Source: Mesotaenium endlicherianum | Taxonomy: Eukaryota; Streptophyta; Zygnematophyceae; Zygnematales; Mesotaeniaceae | DNA: 64,000 nt | Assembly (NCBI GenBank): GCA_009602735.1 | Contig: WELA01007991.1 | Location: forward strand, 1-64,000 | Direction of reading: 5' to 3' | Shown here: one piece after another, positions 1 to 7,219 of the stretch | Layout of the letters: every line of letters begins with the position of its first letter | Numbering within the stretch: the stretch's first letter is position 1 | The notes under the pieces: model-generated | What the model was told of the DNA's origin: nothing | Seen by the model: the letters and a program-made list of their open reading frames with translations, nothing else | Database searches by the model: none | Made by a program: the position numbers and the translations under genes

Positions 1-1
1 T

Positions 2-490
2 CTGCAGCATGAGATAGATGTCAGATCAAAAAATACCGCTGACGACAAAGACTGGCATAAACTATTTGAGAGAGGAAAGAGTTTGCCTGTCTTTATTTCC
101 TTGACACATTTTTTTATTATTAAGATTGAATGTTATGAGTATGGAGATGGTTGTTTTCTTAATATCATTTTTGAAAGTAATGAAGGTCAGTGGTGTGGTA
201 TTATTTTGTATTGTACACGAAATTCATTCGATATGGTTCTTTCTCATAGCCGTTTTCATACGCATAGCTCGCTAATTAGGGCCAATCTTTCGGAAAATGT
301 ACTTATGCTTAACTTAAAAAAAGATTTTGCTATGCGAAACTTAGAAATTATTGAACTTCCGCTTCAATTGAAAATGATTATAGAAGAAGATACTGGTTCG
401 AAAACCCTAGGTTATTACACTATGGATGATCCACTAGGGAATATCTTACAACAAGATGAGAATATAATTGATCCTGAACTGCCATTTTAA
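2..490 (+). CDS. Unrecognised protein, 5' end outside window
   Basis: The frame is open from base 2 to a TAA at 488-490, so the gene probably begins before the window. A TTG at 83 could act as a start, but the upstream codons look equally coding (charged, D/K-rich). About 162 residues are visible. They are rich in aromatic and acidic residues and show no signal peptide, membrane helix or motif that I recognise. The downstream DUF6745-like gene starts 13 bases after the stop, so the two are probably co-transcribed. Base composition is AT-rich like the rest of the first 4 kb and unlike the core genes further right. No function is proposed. Confidence 0.55.
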   Translation: MQHEIDVRSKNTADDKDWHKLFERGKSLPVFISLTHFFIIKIECYEYGDGCFLNIIFESNEGQWCGIILYCTRNSFDMVLSHSRFHTHSSLIRANLSENVLMLNLKKDFAMRNLEIIELPLQLKMIIEEDTGSKTLGYYTMDDPLGNILQQDENIIDPELPF

Positions 491-503
491 AAACACTTTT
501 GCT

Positions 504-1379
504 ATGATATCTGAATTTTCTATAGAACAGAAGGATTTGTATGATTGCGTTCGAAGAGATTGGAAGAATCGATCTTGTTGTCGCAATAATGATGAATACG
601 AAAATAGTTGTTTAATTGTGCTCGAAAACCTTTTCAAATTTAGGGAGCTTCCTTGTCCAGAGATTATCATCCTGGATTCGCCCTTAGCTTGCCTGATGAC
701 TCAAATAACATTGAAAAAGCTTGCCGGAAAGGAGAGTATAAACAAATCAAAGATTCGAAGATCAATGCAAGAAGTATGGAAAAACATTATGCTGACAAAC
801 CAATGTTTTAGCATCGCTTATGATTTTGATTCTCAAGAAGACGTTATTCTTGACAAAGTATATAATATGTTAAACAAAAACATAAAATGTCTTCAAACCG
901 ATATTATTCAATCTGACGGAGGGAATTTTTTCGAATACATTTTTCATCAGCGTAATATTGACAATGTAAAGAAAAAAATCAGCCATTCTATATGGGAAGA
1001 ATACTTCTTCGAATCACCCGTTTTCAATGGTGATTTCATGCTTTCTTCCTTAAATCTGTATGTTGATTTTCGTGGGAAAAGTTATCCCTGGACTTATGAT
1101 TCTTTGATATTTTATGATTTCGTGACGAGGCTGCAAATAATTAATGACCCTCTTTTTAATGGAGTAAAAGAGATGTTATTAAATGATGTGTTTGATATTA
1201 TTTATTTAGAGAATGTATGCCTTATTTCAAAACTTCCTCATTTGGTTACGAGAAACGAAGAAGGAAGATTGCACAGTTACAACGGTGATCCTGCAATTGA
1301 GTTTATGGACGGGTATCAACTCTATTTTGAGAATGGTAAAAGAATATCAAAATGGGATACCTATGCTAATTTGTTCTAA
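504..1379 (+). CDS. DUF6745-like protein
   Basis: A soluble protein of 291 residues if started at the ATG at 504; a TTG at 468 would overlap the previous gene and is less likely. Two features match what I recall of the DUF6745 family: an internal DSPLA motif (about residues 58-62, in IIILDSPLACL) and a C-terminal segment of the type RLHS...GDPAIEFMDGYQLYF followed by a Gly/Lys turn. In that family the C-terminal segment usually reads close to LHxxDGPAxxWxDGxxLYFWxG. The function of the family is unknown. The N-terminal third is divergent and Cys-rich. It is probably in an operon with the partial gene upstream. Family assignment is from motif memory only. Confidence 0.6.
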   Translation: MISEFSIEQKDLYDCVRRDWKNRSCCRNNDEYENSCLIVLENLFKFRELPCPEIIILDSPLACLMTQITLKKLAGKESINKSKIRRSMQEVWKNIMLTNQCFSIAYDFDSQEDVILDKVYNMLNKNIKCLQTDIIQSDGGNFFEYIFHQRNIDNVKKKISHSIWEEYFFESPVFNGDFMLSSLNLYVDFRGKSYPWTYDSLIFYDFVTRLQIINDPLFNGVKEMLLNDVFDIIYLENVCLISKLPHLVTRNEEGRLHSYNGDPAIEFMDGYQLYFENGKRISKWDTYANLF

Positions 1380-1412
1380 ATCGAGAGTATAGAAAGCTAT
1401 TCGATGTTGAAT

Positions 1413-2130
1413 CTATTTTTTCCTTTTTTTCGAAGGGGGCAGAAAATTTTCATTAGTTATCATGCTTTTACCTGTTTTATTCTCCAATTCCAGCCGGGCA
1501 TTTTTGGCAATAGCCCCACCTTTTTTGCTGGCTTTTGCATTTTGAGCCAACCCCTTGGCTTTTTCGCTTTCTGCTATCTGCCGGGTGGATAATTCAGCTA
1601 AAGCAGTAAAAATGAGCTCGGCTTCGCTCATGTGGTCGCGCAAATTTTGTGTTTTAAGTCCTTTCAGATTCTTATGGTCTTTTACGGTAAGTCCTGTCCA
1701 CTCCTGATGGATGATATTGGTCAGAAAGGCAAATTCCTCGTCTTTTTGAATGTCATTTTGCTGCCAATAGTCGGTTAACTTATTACGGGTTTCCTGCCCG
1801 GTCATGCGCTGCTGTATCCATTTTTCGCTACGTCCCAGCTTTTTCCAGTTCTCCCTTGCTCTTTCAAGACCCTGCCCGGGGTCATTTATTTCCTCAATGC
1901 GCTCGTAACCGACTTTTGCTAGCCCATTGTTTGAATGGTTCAGCTTTAGGGGATGGGATGGACTGTATAATGCGAAACAGGGCTTTTATATTGGCGATAT
2001 CCGTTTCCCTCATTTTACCATCACCGGCCTTCAGTTTGAACTGTCGACAAATTGTCGACAGTTCAAACCCGTCCTCGCTTTTCACCCTTTTTTTCATCTT
2101 AAACCAATAGTCCTGGGGATTTGTAAACAC
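1413..2130 (-). pseudogene. Broken BRO-N / DinD-type gene
   Basis: Minus-strand remnant of a gene of the BRO-N antirepressor / DNA-damage-inducible protein D type, found on phages and in accessory regions of bacterial chromosomes. The family is recognised by the segments SIPSPKAEPFKQW, MTGQETRNKLTDYW and NLRDHMSEAELIFTALAE, followed by the usual basic AKASKKGGAIAKNARLELE tail. It looks broken, with about two breaks, and the N-terminal BRO-N part is incomplete. The remaining sequence is otherwise well conserved, so the decay looks recent. It lies between a DUF6745-like gene and a toxin-antitoxin pair, which supports an accessory, horizontally acquired segment. Confidence 0.85.
2035..2067. repeat. 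33-bp perfect inverted repeat
   Basis: Two perfect 16-base arms (2035-2050, TTTGAACTGTCGACAA, and 2052-2067) are separated by a single A. The repeat lies inside the broken BRO-N/DinD-type gene, where it also encodes a plausible stretch of that protein. It may be a binding site, a product of coding constraint, or chance. Confidence 0.9.
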
Positions 2131-2181
2131 ATCATTTTAAGCCGCTTTTAATATACTTATAATCAGCATATTATGAAACTG

Positions 2182-2235
2182 AATGAATGAAATTTTATAA
2201 AAAAATCATTCATTTTCACTAATTTCTTACTTTTG
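2182..2235 (+). promoter_or_regulatory. Promoter and operator candidate of the abiE pair
   Basis: A 9-base perfect inverted repeat (AATGAATGA at 2182-2190, TCATTCATT at 2206-2214) is followed by TACTTTTG at 2228-2235, which fits the Bacteroidota -7 box TAnnTTTG. The antitoxin ATG is at 2240. AbiEi-type antitoxins are known to repress their own promoter through inverted repeats, so this is a natural operator. The short distance between the -7 box and the ATG implies an almost leaderless transcript. Confidence 0.6.
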
Positions 2236-2239
2236 GGGT

Positions 2240-2812
2240 ATGAAATCTGTCGATGCTTTAAAAAATAGGCTCAAAGTTGGGGGGGTGTATCGCCGAATCG
2301 ATCTTCAACAATGGTCAACCTCAGTAGACCGACATTTACAGGAATTGGTTGAAGACGGCATGCTGGAAAAGTTATCCGGCGGGCTTTACTATGTGCCTAA
2401 GCGGAGTGTCTTTGGAAATGCCCCGGCAGATGAAAATGAACTGATAGGCAGTTTTTTGAAAGATGATCGGTTTTTAGTGATGTCGCCGAATGATTACAAT
2501 TCACTGGGTGTGGGAACAACACAGTTATATAATACGAGGAAGGTGTATAATTACAGGAGACATGGCGACTTCAGGTTGGGAAACCGGGTTTTCCACTTCG
2601 TCCGTAAACCGTATGTACCTGAAAAGATGTCGAAAGAATTCCTGCTGGTTGACCTTGTAAACAATTTAAAACATCTTGCGGAGGACCAGTCCGCAATATT
2701 GGAGAATGTAAGAGGAAAAGCTCCTGAAATGAACCAAAAGAAGCTGAAACAGATGATTGATTATTGGGGAACAGTCAATACCAAAAAGATATTCTCGTCT
2801 ATTTTGTCATAA
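2240..2812 (+). CDS. AbiEi-type antitoxin / transcriptional regulator
   Basis: A 190-residue protein with an N-terminal winged-helix-like part (about residues 1-60: LKVGGVYRRIDLQQW, then HLQELVEDGMLEKLSGGLYYVPK), typical of AbiEi/DUF6088 antitoxins of type IV toxin-antitoxin systems. The rest resembles the AbiEi C-terminal domain, with a conserved-looking LVMSPNDYNSLGVGTTQLYN segment. In this family the antitoxin does not bind the toxin directly; it opposes its activity and represses the operon. The nucleotidyltransferase toxin gene starts 5 bases after the stop. An inverted repeat upstream is a likely self-repression site. The frame is intact. Confidence 0.85.
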   Translation: MKSVDALKNRLKVGGVYRRIDLQQWSTSVDRHLQELVEDGMLEKLSGGLYYVPKRSVFGNAPADENELIGSFLKDDRFLVMSPNDYNSLGVGTTQLYNTRKVYNYRRHGDFRLGNRVFHFVRKPYVPEKMSKEFLLVDLVNNLKHLAEDQSAILENVRGKAPEMNQKKLKQMIDYWGTVNTKKIFSSILS

Positions 2813-2817
2813 AAATT

Positions 2818-3774
2818 ATGGCATCAATATATCTGCATAATCATAAAGATTTTCCAGACTTGCTGAAGATACTGGAAAGTGAGACGAATATCCTTTCCGG
2901 ATTGATCGAAAAAGATTACTGGATCATGCATGTATTATATGGATTGAAACAACAAGGATATGATTTCCAATTGAAAGGTGGCACTTCATTGTCGAAGGGG
3001 TTTGGCCTGATTAGTCGTTTTTCCGAGGATATAGATATCCATATTACCCCGCCCAAGGAACTAGGGATCAATGAAAATCCCAAAAACAATAAGCCGGCGA
3101 ATATTCAAAAGAAAAAGAGCTATTACGATCGACTGGCAAGGGAAATAAAGATCGACGGCATTGTAAGCATAGAGCGGGATACTTTGTTTGATAATCCCGA
3201 AAATTACAATAGCGGCGGAATCCGGCTATATTATAAAAAGCTGACCGGAAGCATAGGAGGGGTGAAAGACGGCATTTTATTGGAAGCGGGCTATGACACC
3301 GTGACCCCGAACATGCCGGTAACCATCACCTCCTGGGCGTTGGATAGGGCAAAAGCCACCTCCGGTATTGATATCATTGATAACCGGGCATTTGATGTTG
3401 CCTGTTATGACTACCGGTATACATTTGTTGAAAAGCTGCAAACGATCGCTACTAAATTCCGAAAGGAGATGAATACGGGGGAAACGGCAACCAATTATAT
3501 GCGCCAATATTTCGACGTATATTCACTCTTAGCTGATAAAGCCGTACAGGAATTCATCGGTACGGAGGCCTATAAGGAGCATAAAGAGCGGCGGTTTCCC
3601 AAAGATGACCTTATAACCCCTCTGGGCCAAAATGAGGCTTTTTTGCTGAATGATCGGGCTATACGGGATAACTTGCGAAAGCGATACGAATTGACCTCAG
3701 CTCTGTATTACAAAGGGCAACCGCCTTTTGATGAAATCCTGAATCGAATTCATCTGTTTCTCGATCGGTTGTAG
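2818..3774 (+). CDS. AbiEii/AbiGii-family nucleotidyltransferase toxin
   Basis: 318 residues from the ATG at 2818, which lies 5 bases after the antitoxin stop; a longer TTG-started reading from 2764 would overlap the antitoxin and has no support. The nucleotidyltransferase core is plain: KGGTSLSKG at residues 53-61 and SEDIDI at 69-74, with the acidic residues expected to bind metal. Known AbiEii enzymes are GTP-binding or tRNA-modifying nucleotidyltransferases that slow growth, and some AbiE systems abort phage infection. The gene looks whole. A terminator-like hairpin follows at 3786-3827. The actual target of this copy is unknown. Confidence 0.9.
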   Translation: MASIYLHNHKDFPDLLKILESETNILSGLIEKDYWIMHVLYGLKQQGYDFQLKGGTSLSKGFGLISRFSEDIDIHITPPKELGINENPKNNKPANIQKKKSYYDRLAREIKIDGIVSIERDTLFDNPENYNSGGIRLYYKKLTGSIGGVKDGILLEAGYDTVTPNMPVTITSWALDRAKATSGIDIIDNRAFDVACYDYRYTFVEKLQTIATKFRKEMNTGETATNYMRQYFDVYSLLADKAVQEFIGTEAYKEHKERRFPKDDLITPLGQNEAFLLNDRAIRDNLRKRYELTSALYYKGQPPFDEILNRIHLFLDRL

Positions 3775-4103
3775 CCATCCAAACCCCGGAATCTATAAAA
3801 GGGATATGTGGAGATTCCGGCTTTTTTGGGGCATTGTACGGCGAATGACAGGTAATTCAAGCGTACTTGCTTCGGGTCAAACCCACATCAAGCCCACACT
3901 ATTCCCACACCAGCCCACTTTTAATGTGGTTTATCGTGTCTTATTTATATTTTAATGTATATTTAAGTATAATCAATGCCGGATCAACTCAAAATCAATC
4001 AGATGCCCATCTAGACACTAATTTTACATATTATTTGCTGGTGAGGCCACAGATATACTTCAATATATTGATAATCAATACGTTACTTCGATCGGGTATG
4101 ACA
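3775..4103. other. Intergenic region with periodic CCCAC repeats
   Basis: This 329-base gap between the toxin gene and the convergent cupin gene holds the terminator at its left and then four CCCAC units starting at 3882, 3893, 3904 and 3914, spaced 11, 11 and 10 bases apart, roughly one helical turn. The last unit also forms a short inverted pair CCAC-N7-GTGG. The remainder (about 3930-4100) is AT-rich and shows no convincing gene. Composition changes from AT-rich to core-like near here, so this may be the right edge of the accessory segment. Confidence 0.5.
3786..3827 (+). terminator. Rho-independent terminator after abiEii-type gene
   Basis: CCGGAATCT (3786-3794) pairs with AGATTCCGG (3812-3820), followed by CTTTTTT. 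The 17-base loop is long but the arms are perfect and the T-run is clear. Confidence 0.75.
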
Positions 4104-4877
4104 TCAGTTCCACTGGATAGCAAAATACAGGCAGGGCGTTGTTCCTATATTGGTGAGGTTGTGTAATACCATTGAGTTCAGTAATACTACATCACCAGGG
4201 TTGGCTTTCTGGTGTTCGTTTCCAATCTGCATTTCTGCGTTTCCTTCCAGCATAAGAATGATCTCTTCATTGGCATGTGTATGCGGCTCATGACTTTTAA
4301 ACCCTTTGTTCAGTTGGGTAACATGAATATCAAAGCGATTGAGCATCGTTGTTGACCTATCGAATAATTGACGTACCCCACCCTTATCATGGGGTTTGAA
4401 GACCATATCGTTCCAGTTCATCACAAATGAGGCTCCGGCTTTTCTGCCTCTTTCTGCATCAGGAGCAGCGATCGAATGGTATGTCATTTCATAGAGTTCT
4501 GCATTGGTATTATTACTGTTGAGGATTGTTAGTGCATCACCCGGTAATAATACAATCACCGAACCCCTGTCGATGGTATATTCTATCCCTGACAGCTGCA
4601 CGGAAACGGGTCCCTTTTTGATGATGAAGAACCGTTCAGGGCCATTATTGTCTGACGGATAATTCAATTTCTTCCCTTTGTAAAGAATGATACCCTTCAT
4701 ACTATGGAGAGATAACTTACCACCATTACCATTGAAGATGAGCTTCTCCATTCCTGAAGTCTTTTTTATCACGGCATTGCATTTATCCCAGGTATAAACT
4801 TTCGATTCGAGTATAGGTAGTTGTGCCATACAAGCGGCACTTATCAGTAATGACAGAATAAAGCCAGCAATCTTCAT
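4104..4877 (-). CDS. Exported bicupin protein
   Basis: 257 residues with an N-terminal signal peptide (about 1-18, MKIAGFILSLLISAACMA). Two cupin domains follow: a degenerate one (about residues 60-135, with PGD turn) and a better preserved C-terminal one (about 190-255) with HEPHTHANEEIILMLEG and PGDVVLLNSMVLHNL. The second carries the His/His/Glu set that normally holds a metal ion. The bicupin layout recalls ureidoglycine aminohydrolase-like proteins, but the signal peptide and the lack of purine-degradation neighbours argue against that assignment. Substrate unknown; the location is probably periplasm. It is convergent with the AbiE pair and stands alone. Confidence 0.75.
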   Translation of the reverse strand: MKIAGFILSLLISAACMAQLPILESKVYTWDKCNAVIKKTSGMEKLIFNGNGGKLSLHSMKGIILYKGKKLNYPSDNNGPERFFIIKKGPVSVQLSGIEYTIDRGSVIVLLPGDALTILNSNNTNAELYEMTYHSIAAPDAERGRKAGASFVMNWNDMVFKPHDKGGVRQLFDRSTTMLNRFDIHVTQLNKGFKSHEPHTHANEEIILMLEGNAEMQIGNEHQKANPGDVVLLNSMVLHNLTNIGTTPCLYFAIQWN

Positions 4878-4972
4878 ACAGAAAGTGTATAATAATCTTT
4901 TTTGAAAAAATCAAGGTAATTTACCAATAATTCATGTTGGCGCAATTTCCATATCTAGCTTTGGCCAGATTT

Positions 4973-5302
4973 TTAATGCTGCGATACTGCTTTCAAACCT
5001 ACAATTGACCCGATCAGCGTAATGAGAAAAAATATGCGCCAGAAGTTGGCAGGTTCTTTAAAGAAAAGAACACCTACCAATACGGTTCCTACTGCACCGA
5101 TACCTGTCCATACTGCATAAGCAGTGCCAAGTGGCAAACTCTGCGTGGCTTTCATGAGCAGGTACATGCTGATGGTGAGGCAGACCAGGAAACCTGCATA
5201 CCAAAGGGTAGCGGTGGTGCCACTGCTGCTCCTGGCTTTACCCAGGCATGAAGCAAAACCTACTTCGAATAACCCGGCAATGATTAAAATAATCCAGTTC
5301 AT
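4973..5302 (-). CDS. SMR-family transporter, Gdx/SugE type
   Basis: 109 residues and four membrane helices, the standard size of small multidrug resistance proteins. I chose the ATG at 5302 (protein begins MNWIILIIAGLFEVGF) because a -7 box TACCTTTG lies at 5326-5319 on the minus strand; the longer frame would begin at or upstream of it. Glu13 in helix 1 is the conserved proton/substrate-coupling residue. The GLFEVGFA opening is nearer to the Gdx (guanidinium exporter) group than to EmrE, but no guanidine riboswitch is visible upstream, so substrate is inferred only. These proteins work as antiparallel dimers in the inner membrane. Confidence 0.85.
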   Translation of the reverse strand: MNWIILIIAGLFEVGFASCLGKARSSSGTTATLWYAGFLVCLTISMYLLMKATQSLPLGTAYAVWTGIGAVGTVLVGVLFFKEPANFWRIFFLITLIGSIVGLKAVSQH

Positions 5303-5318
5303 ATTGAGGTAATTCGTG

Positions 5319-5326
5319 CAAAGGTA
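5319..5326 (-). promoter_or_regulatory. -7 promoter box of the SMR gene
   Basis: TACCTTTG on the minus strand, matching TAnnTTTG, 17 bases upstream of the chosen ATG and just after the upstream terminator. It decides the start codon. Confidence 0.55.
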
Positions 5327-5332
5327 GCCAAT

Positions 5333-5372
5333 AAAAAAGCCCGCCATAGCTTTAACGAAGGCGGGCTTTTTT
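5333..5372 (-). terminator. Terminator after the Cys-rich protein gene
   Basis: Perfect 13-base arms (AAAAAAGCCCGCC at 5333-5345, GGCGGGCTTTTTT at 5360-5372). On the minus strand it ends the gene at 5389-5742; the hairpin is symmetrical and could work both ways. Confidence 0.85.
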
Positions 5373-5388
5373 ATTGGCGATCATTCGA

Positions 5389-5742
5389 TCAGGAAGCTTT
5401 TTTCATGGCCGCGCCTTTTGTATGCTCTGCACAGAGCTTGCGGGTCATTTGTGTGGTGGCCATGCCGCAGGCAGGACATTTACCTGCTTTGGCTCCGGTA
5501 CCTTTCATGCAATGGGTGCAATAATAAGTGCCAAGTTGCACTTTGTCTGTCTTACAGCTGGCACACTGACCGCCATCCTTGGTAATGGCATAACACTTCG
5601 GACAGGCCCATGCAGCGGGATTCTGTACGTGCTTTGCTTTCTCTGCAGTGGCAGGGGCAGCAGATGCAGTGGTTGCCGGTTTCTGCTGTGCGAAACCAAC
5701 AAGTACAAATGCTAAACAAATACTTAACAAAAACGCTTTCAT
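5389..5742 (-). CDS. Small exported protein with four CxxC motifs
   Basis: 117 residues. A signal peptide (about 1-18) is followed by an Ala/Thr-rich linker and a compact Cys-rich domain with four CxxC pairs (47/50, 60/63, 75/78, 89/92) plus a lone Cys104. The pattern suggests two small zinc-ribbon or rubredoxin-like knuckles (ACPKC...CASC and YCTHC...CPAC). It is unusual for an exported protein to carry so many unpaired CxxC motifs, so metal binding in the periplasm is a fair guess. No exact family is recognised. It is flanked by its own terminator and is probably monocistronic. Confidence 0.7.
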   Translation of the reverse strand: MKAFLLSICLAFVLVGFAQQKPATTASAAPATAEKAKHVQNPAAWACPKCYAITKDGGQCASCKTDKVQLGTYYCTHCMKGTGAKAGKCPACGMATTQMTRKLCAEHTKGAAMKKAS

Positions 5743-5821
5743 AATTAGTGGGTTTTCCTGTTAAATTACTCCTTTCAAAGCATTTATCAAAAGGATCATC
5801 ATTGTTTTAACAATAAGGCAA

Positions 5822-6175
5822 TCAATAAGAATGTACCATCGCCAGGGATTCTCTCGCCATTTGCTGGTTGTATTCAAAAGTGAGTTTCTTATGATTCACA
5901 AGATCAACAATCGTGCCTATCAGGCACAAGCCTCCGGTGAACAAATACAATAAACCCATGCCGTTCTGTTTTACCATGAAACGTTGTATGCCACCTACAC
6001 ATACGAAACCTAATATGCAACCTATCAGGATATCGTCGGTTTTACGGCGTTTGCCGTTGTATACAGCGATAAAACTTTGCAGTTGTTCATCGCTCAGTTC
6101 ACGGGTGATGCTTTGCAGGTGAACCAATTCTTCGCCTTCAAGGGCGGGGATCATGGTAATAAGGTTGGGTTTCAT
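5822..6175 (-). CDS. TM2 domain-containing membrane protein
   Basis: 117 residues. A soluble N-terminal part (about 1-45) is followed by two membrane helices joined by a short turn with GGIQRFMVKQNGMGLLYLF and GTIVDL, the signature of the TM2 domain (about residues 50-95). The function of bacterial TM2 proteins is not settled. It overlaps the 3' end of the DUF2752 gene by 38 bases and belongs to the marC-DUF2752-TM2 unit. Confidence 0.85.
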   Translation of the reverse strand: MKPNLITMIPALEGEELVHLQSITRELSDEQLQSFIAVYNGKRRKTDDILIGCILGFVCVGGIQRFMVKQNGMGLLYLFTGGLCLIGTIVDLVNHKKLTFEYNQQMARESLAMVHSY

Positions 6176-6494
6176 TTGTTTGGTTTGTAGGATAGAGTAA
6201 TTGTTTGATACGGATAAATATAATAATTACTGCAGGTATTCCCATTGGGTGACTGGAAAAGGAATCGCGCAGGTTCAGGTGCAGGGCGTGATGGATCGCA
6301 TGGCCGATGCCGCAACCCGGACAACCCGTGAAACCAATCCATTTAAAAGGGCAAAGCGAAATGCCGGTACCACCTTCCGGCAAAAAAAACAACAGCAGCA
6401 ATGCCATCAACCAAAACAATAGCTCTGTTCGCGCCCGGCACCACCGAAAGGCCCTGGTATAATAAGTTGATATGGTGATGGTAAAACGGTTCAT
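6138..6494 (-). CDS. DUF2752 membrane protein
   Basis: 118 residues with two or three membrane helices. The family signature is present: CPFKWIGFTGCPGCGIGHAIHH, in which a GCPGCG turn precedes a helix, then a conserved-looking F-SHP-G motif before the last helix. The ATG overlaps the MarC stop (ATGA), so it is translationally coupled to marC. DUF2752 genes are commonly found beside TM2 genes, as here. Function unknown. Confidence 0.85.
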   Translation of the reverse strand: MNRFTITISTYYTRAFRWCRARTELLFWLMALLLLFFLPEGGTGISLCPFKWIGFTGCPGCGIGHAIHHALHLNLRDSFSSHPMGIPAVIIIFIRIKQLLYPTNQTNETQPYYHDPRP

Positions 6495-7069
6495 TTCCCA
6501 AATGCAGCAATATTGCTGCTGAATATTTTTACCGCAATGGCCAGCAGGATCACACCAAAGAATTTACGGATAGCCAACAAACCGGCGGGACCCAGGATGC
6601 GTTCGATGAATTTCAAAGAATGTAAAACAAGGTACACTACCAGGAGATTGATGAGGATGCCCGATAAGATATAAACGGTTTCGAAGTTCGCTTTAAGCGA
6701 CATGATGGTTGTAAGCGTGCCGCTGCCGGCAATGATTGGGAAAGCAATGGGCACCACGCTGCCGGCATTGGTGTCTTTATCGCCTTTGAAAATCTCATGT
6801 CCGAGTACCATTTCCAACCCCAATAAAAAAATCACTACCGAACCACCCACCGCAAAAGAACGTACATCCAGTCCCAATGTTTTCAAAAACGGTTCCCCCA
6901 CAAATAGAAACCCGATCATCAGCAATCCTGAAACAAGCGTTGCCTGTGTTGTTTTGATGCCGCCCATTTTCTCTTTCAGGGCAATGAGCAATGGGATCGA
7001 CCCCACAATATCAATCACGGCAAACAAAGTGAAAGTAACAGTAAGGAGTTGATCGAAGCTGAGAGACAT
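6491..7069 (-). CDS. MarC-family integral membrane protein
   Basis: 192 residues from the ATG at 7069 (MSLSFDQLLTVTFTLFAVIDIVGSIPLL); an upstream start at 7117 would reach into the adjacent repeat and is not favoured. Six membrane helices, with the family features IDIVGSIPLL near the N-terminus and the central AFPIIAGSGTLTTIMSL segment. MarC/UPF0056 proteins were once thought to be drug exporters, but that role was not confirmed. First gene of the marC-DUF2752-TM2 unit. Confidence 0.9.
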   Translation of the reverse strand: MSLSFDQLLTVTFTLFAVIDIVGSIPLLIALKEKMGGIKTTQATLVSGLLMIGFLFVGEPFLKTLGLDVRSFAVGGSVVIFLLGLEMVLGHEIFKGDKDTNAGSVVPIAFPIIAGSGTLTTIMSLKANFETVYILSGILINLLVVYLVLHSLKFIERILGPAGLLAIRKFFGVILLAIAVKIFSSNIAAFGK

Positions 7070-7105
7070 CGGATGCAGTTTGACTAAAGATAAAAAAGAT
7101 ATTTT

Positions 7106-7219
7106 ATTGATCGTCACCCTGAGCGAACGAAGTGAGTCGAAGGGGCTGCTTCACACTCAGACAGATCCCTCGGCTTCGCTCGGGATGACGTTGGAATGAC
7201 GCTCGGGATGACGATCAAT
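7106..7219. repeat. Palindromic intergenic repeat, copy A
   Basis: About 110 bases with inverted ends (ATTGATCGTCA at the left, TGACGATCAAT at the right) and inner GTCACCCTGAGCG / CGCTCGGGATGAC units. A related copy lies at 55290-55397. It overlaps the last codons of the cobC gene and separates it from marC. It resembles REP/MITE-like dispersed repeats with GTCATCCCGAGCG ends that are common in bacterial genomes. Confidence 0.85.

Noticed and set aside
1404-2151. Plus-strand frames across 1404-1592, 1856-2110 and 1927-2151
   Set aside because: They are shadows of the BRO-N/DinD-type remnant on the minus strand and have no family features.
3867-4166. 99-codon frame in the gap between the AbiE pair and the cupin gene
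   Set aside because: The translation is low in charge order and shows no domain; it crosses the CCCAC repeats and the end of the cupin gene, so it is unlikely to be real.
4104-4877. Assignment of the bicupin as ureidoglycine aminohydrolase
   Set aside because: It has a signal peptide and no purine-degradation neighbours, so only the fold is claimed.
7106-7219. CRISPR-like or tRNA-like structure in the palindromic repeat
   Set aside because: The inner units are inverted and not evenly spaced with unique spacers, and no cloverleaf can be drawn; it fits a REP-type element better.
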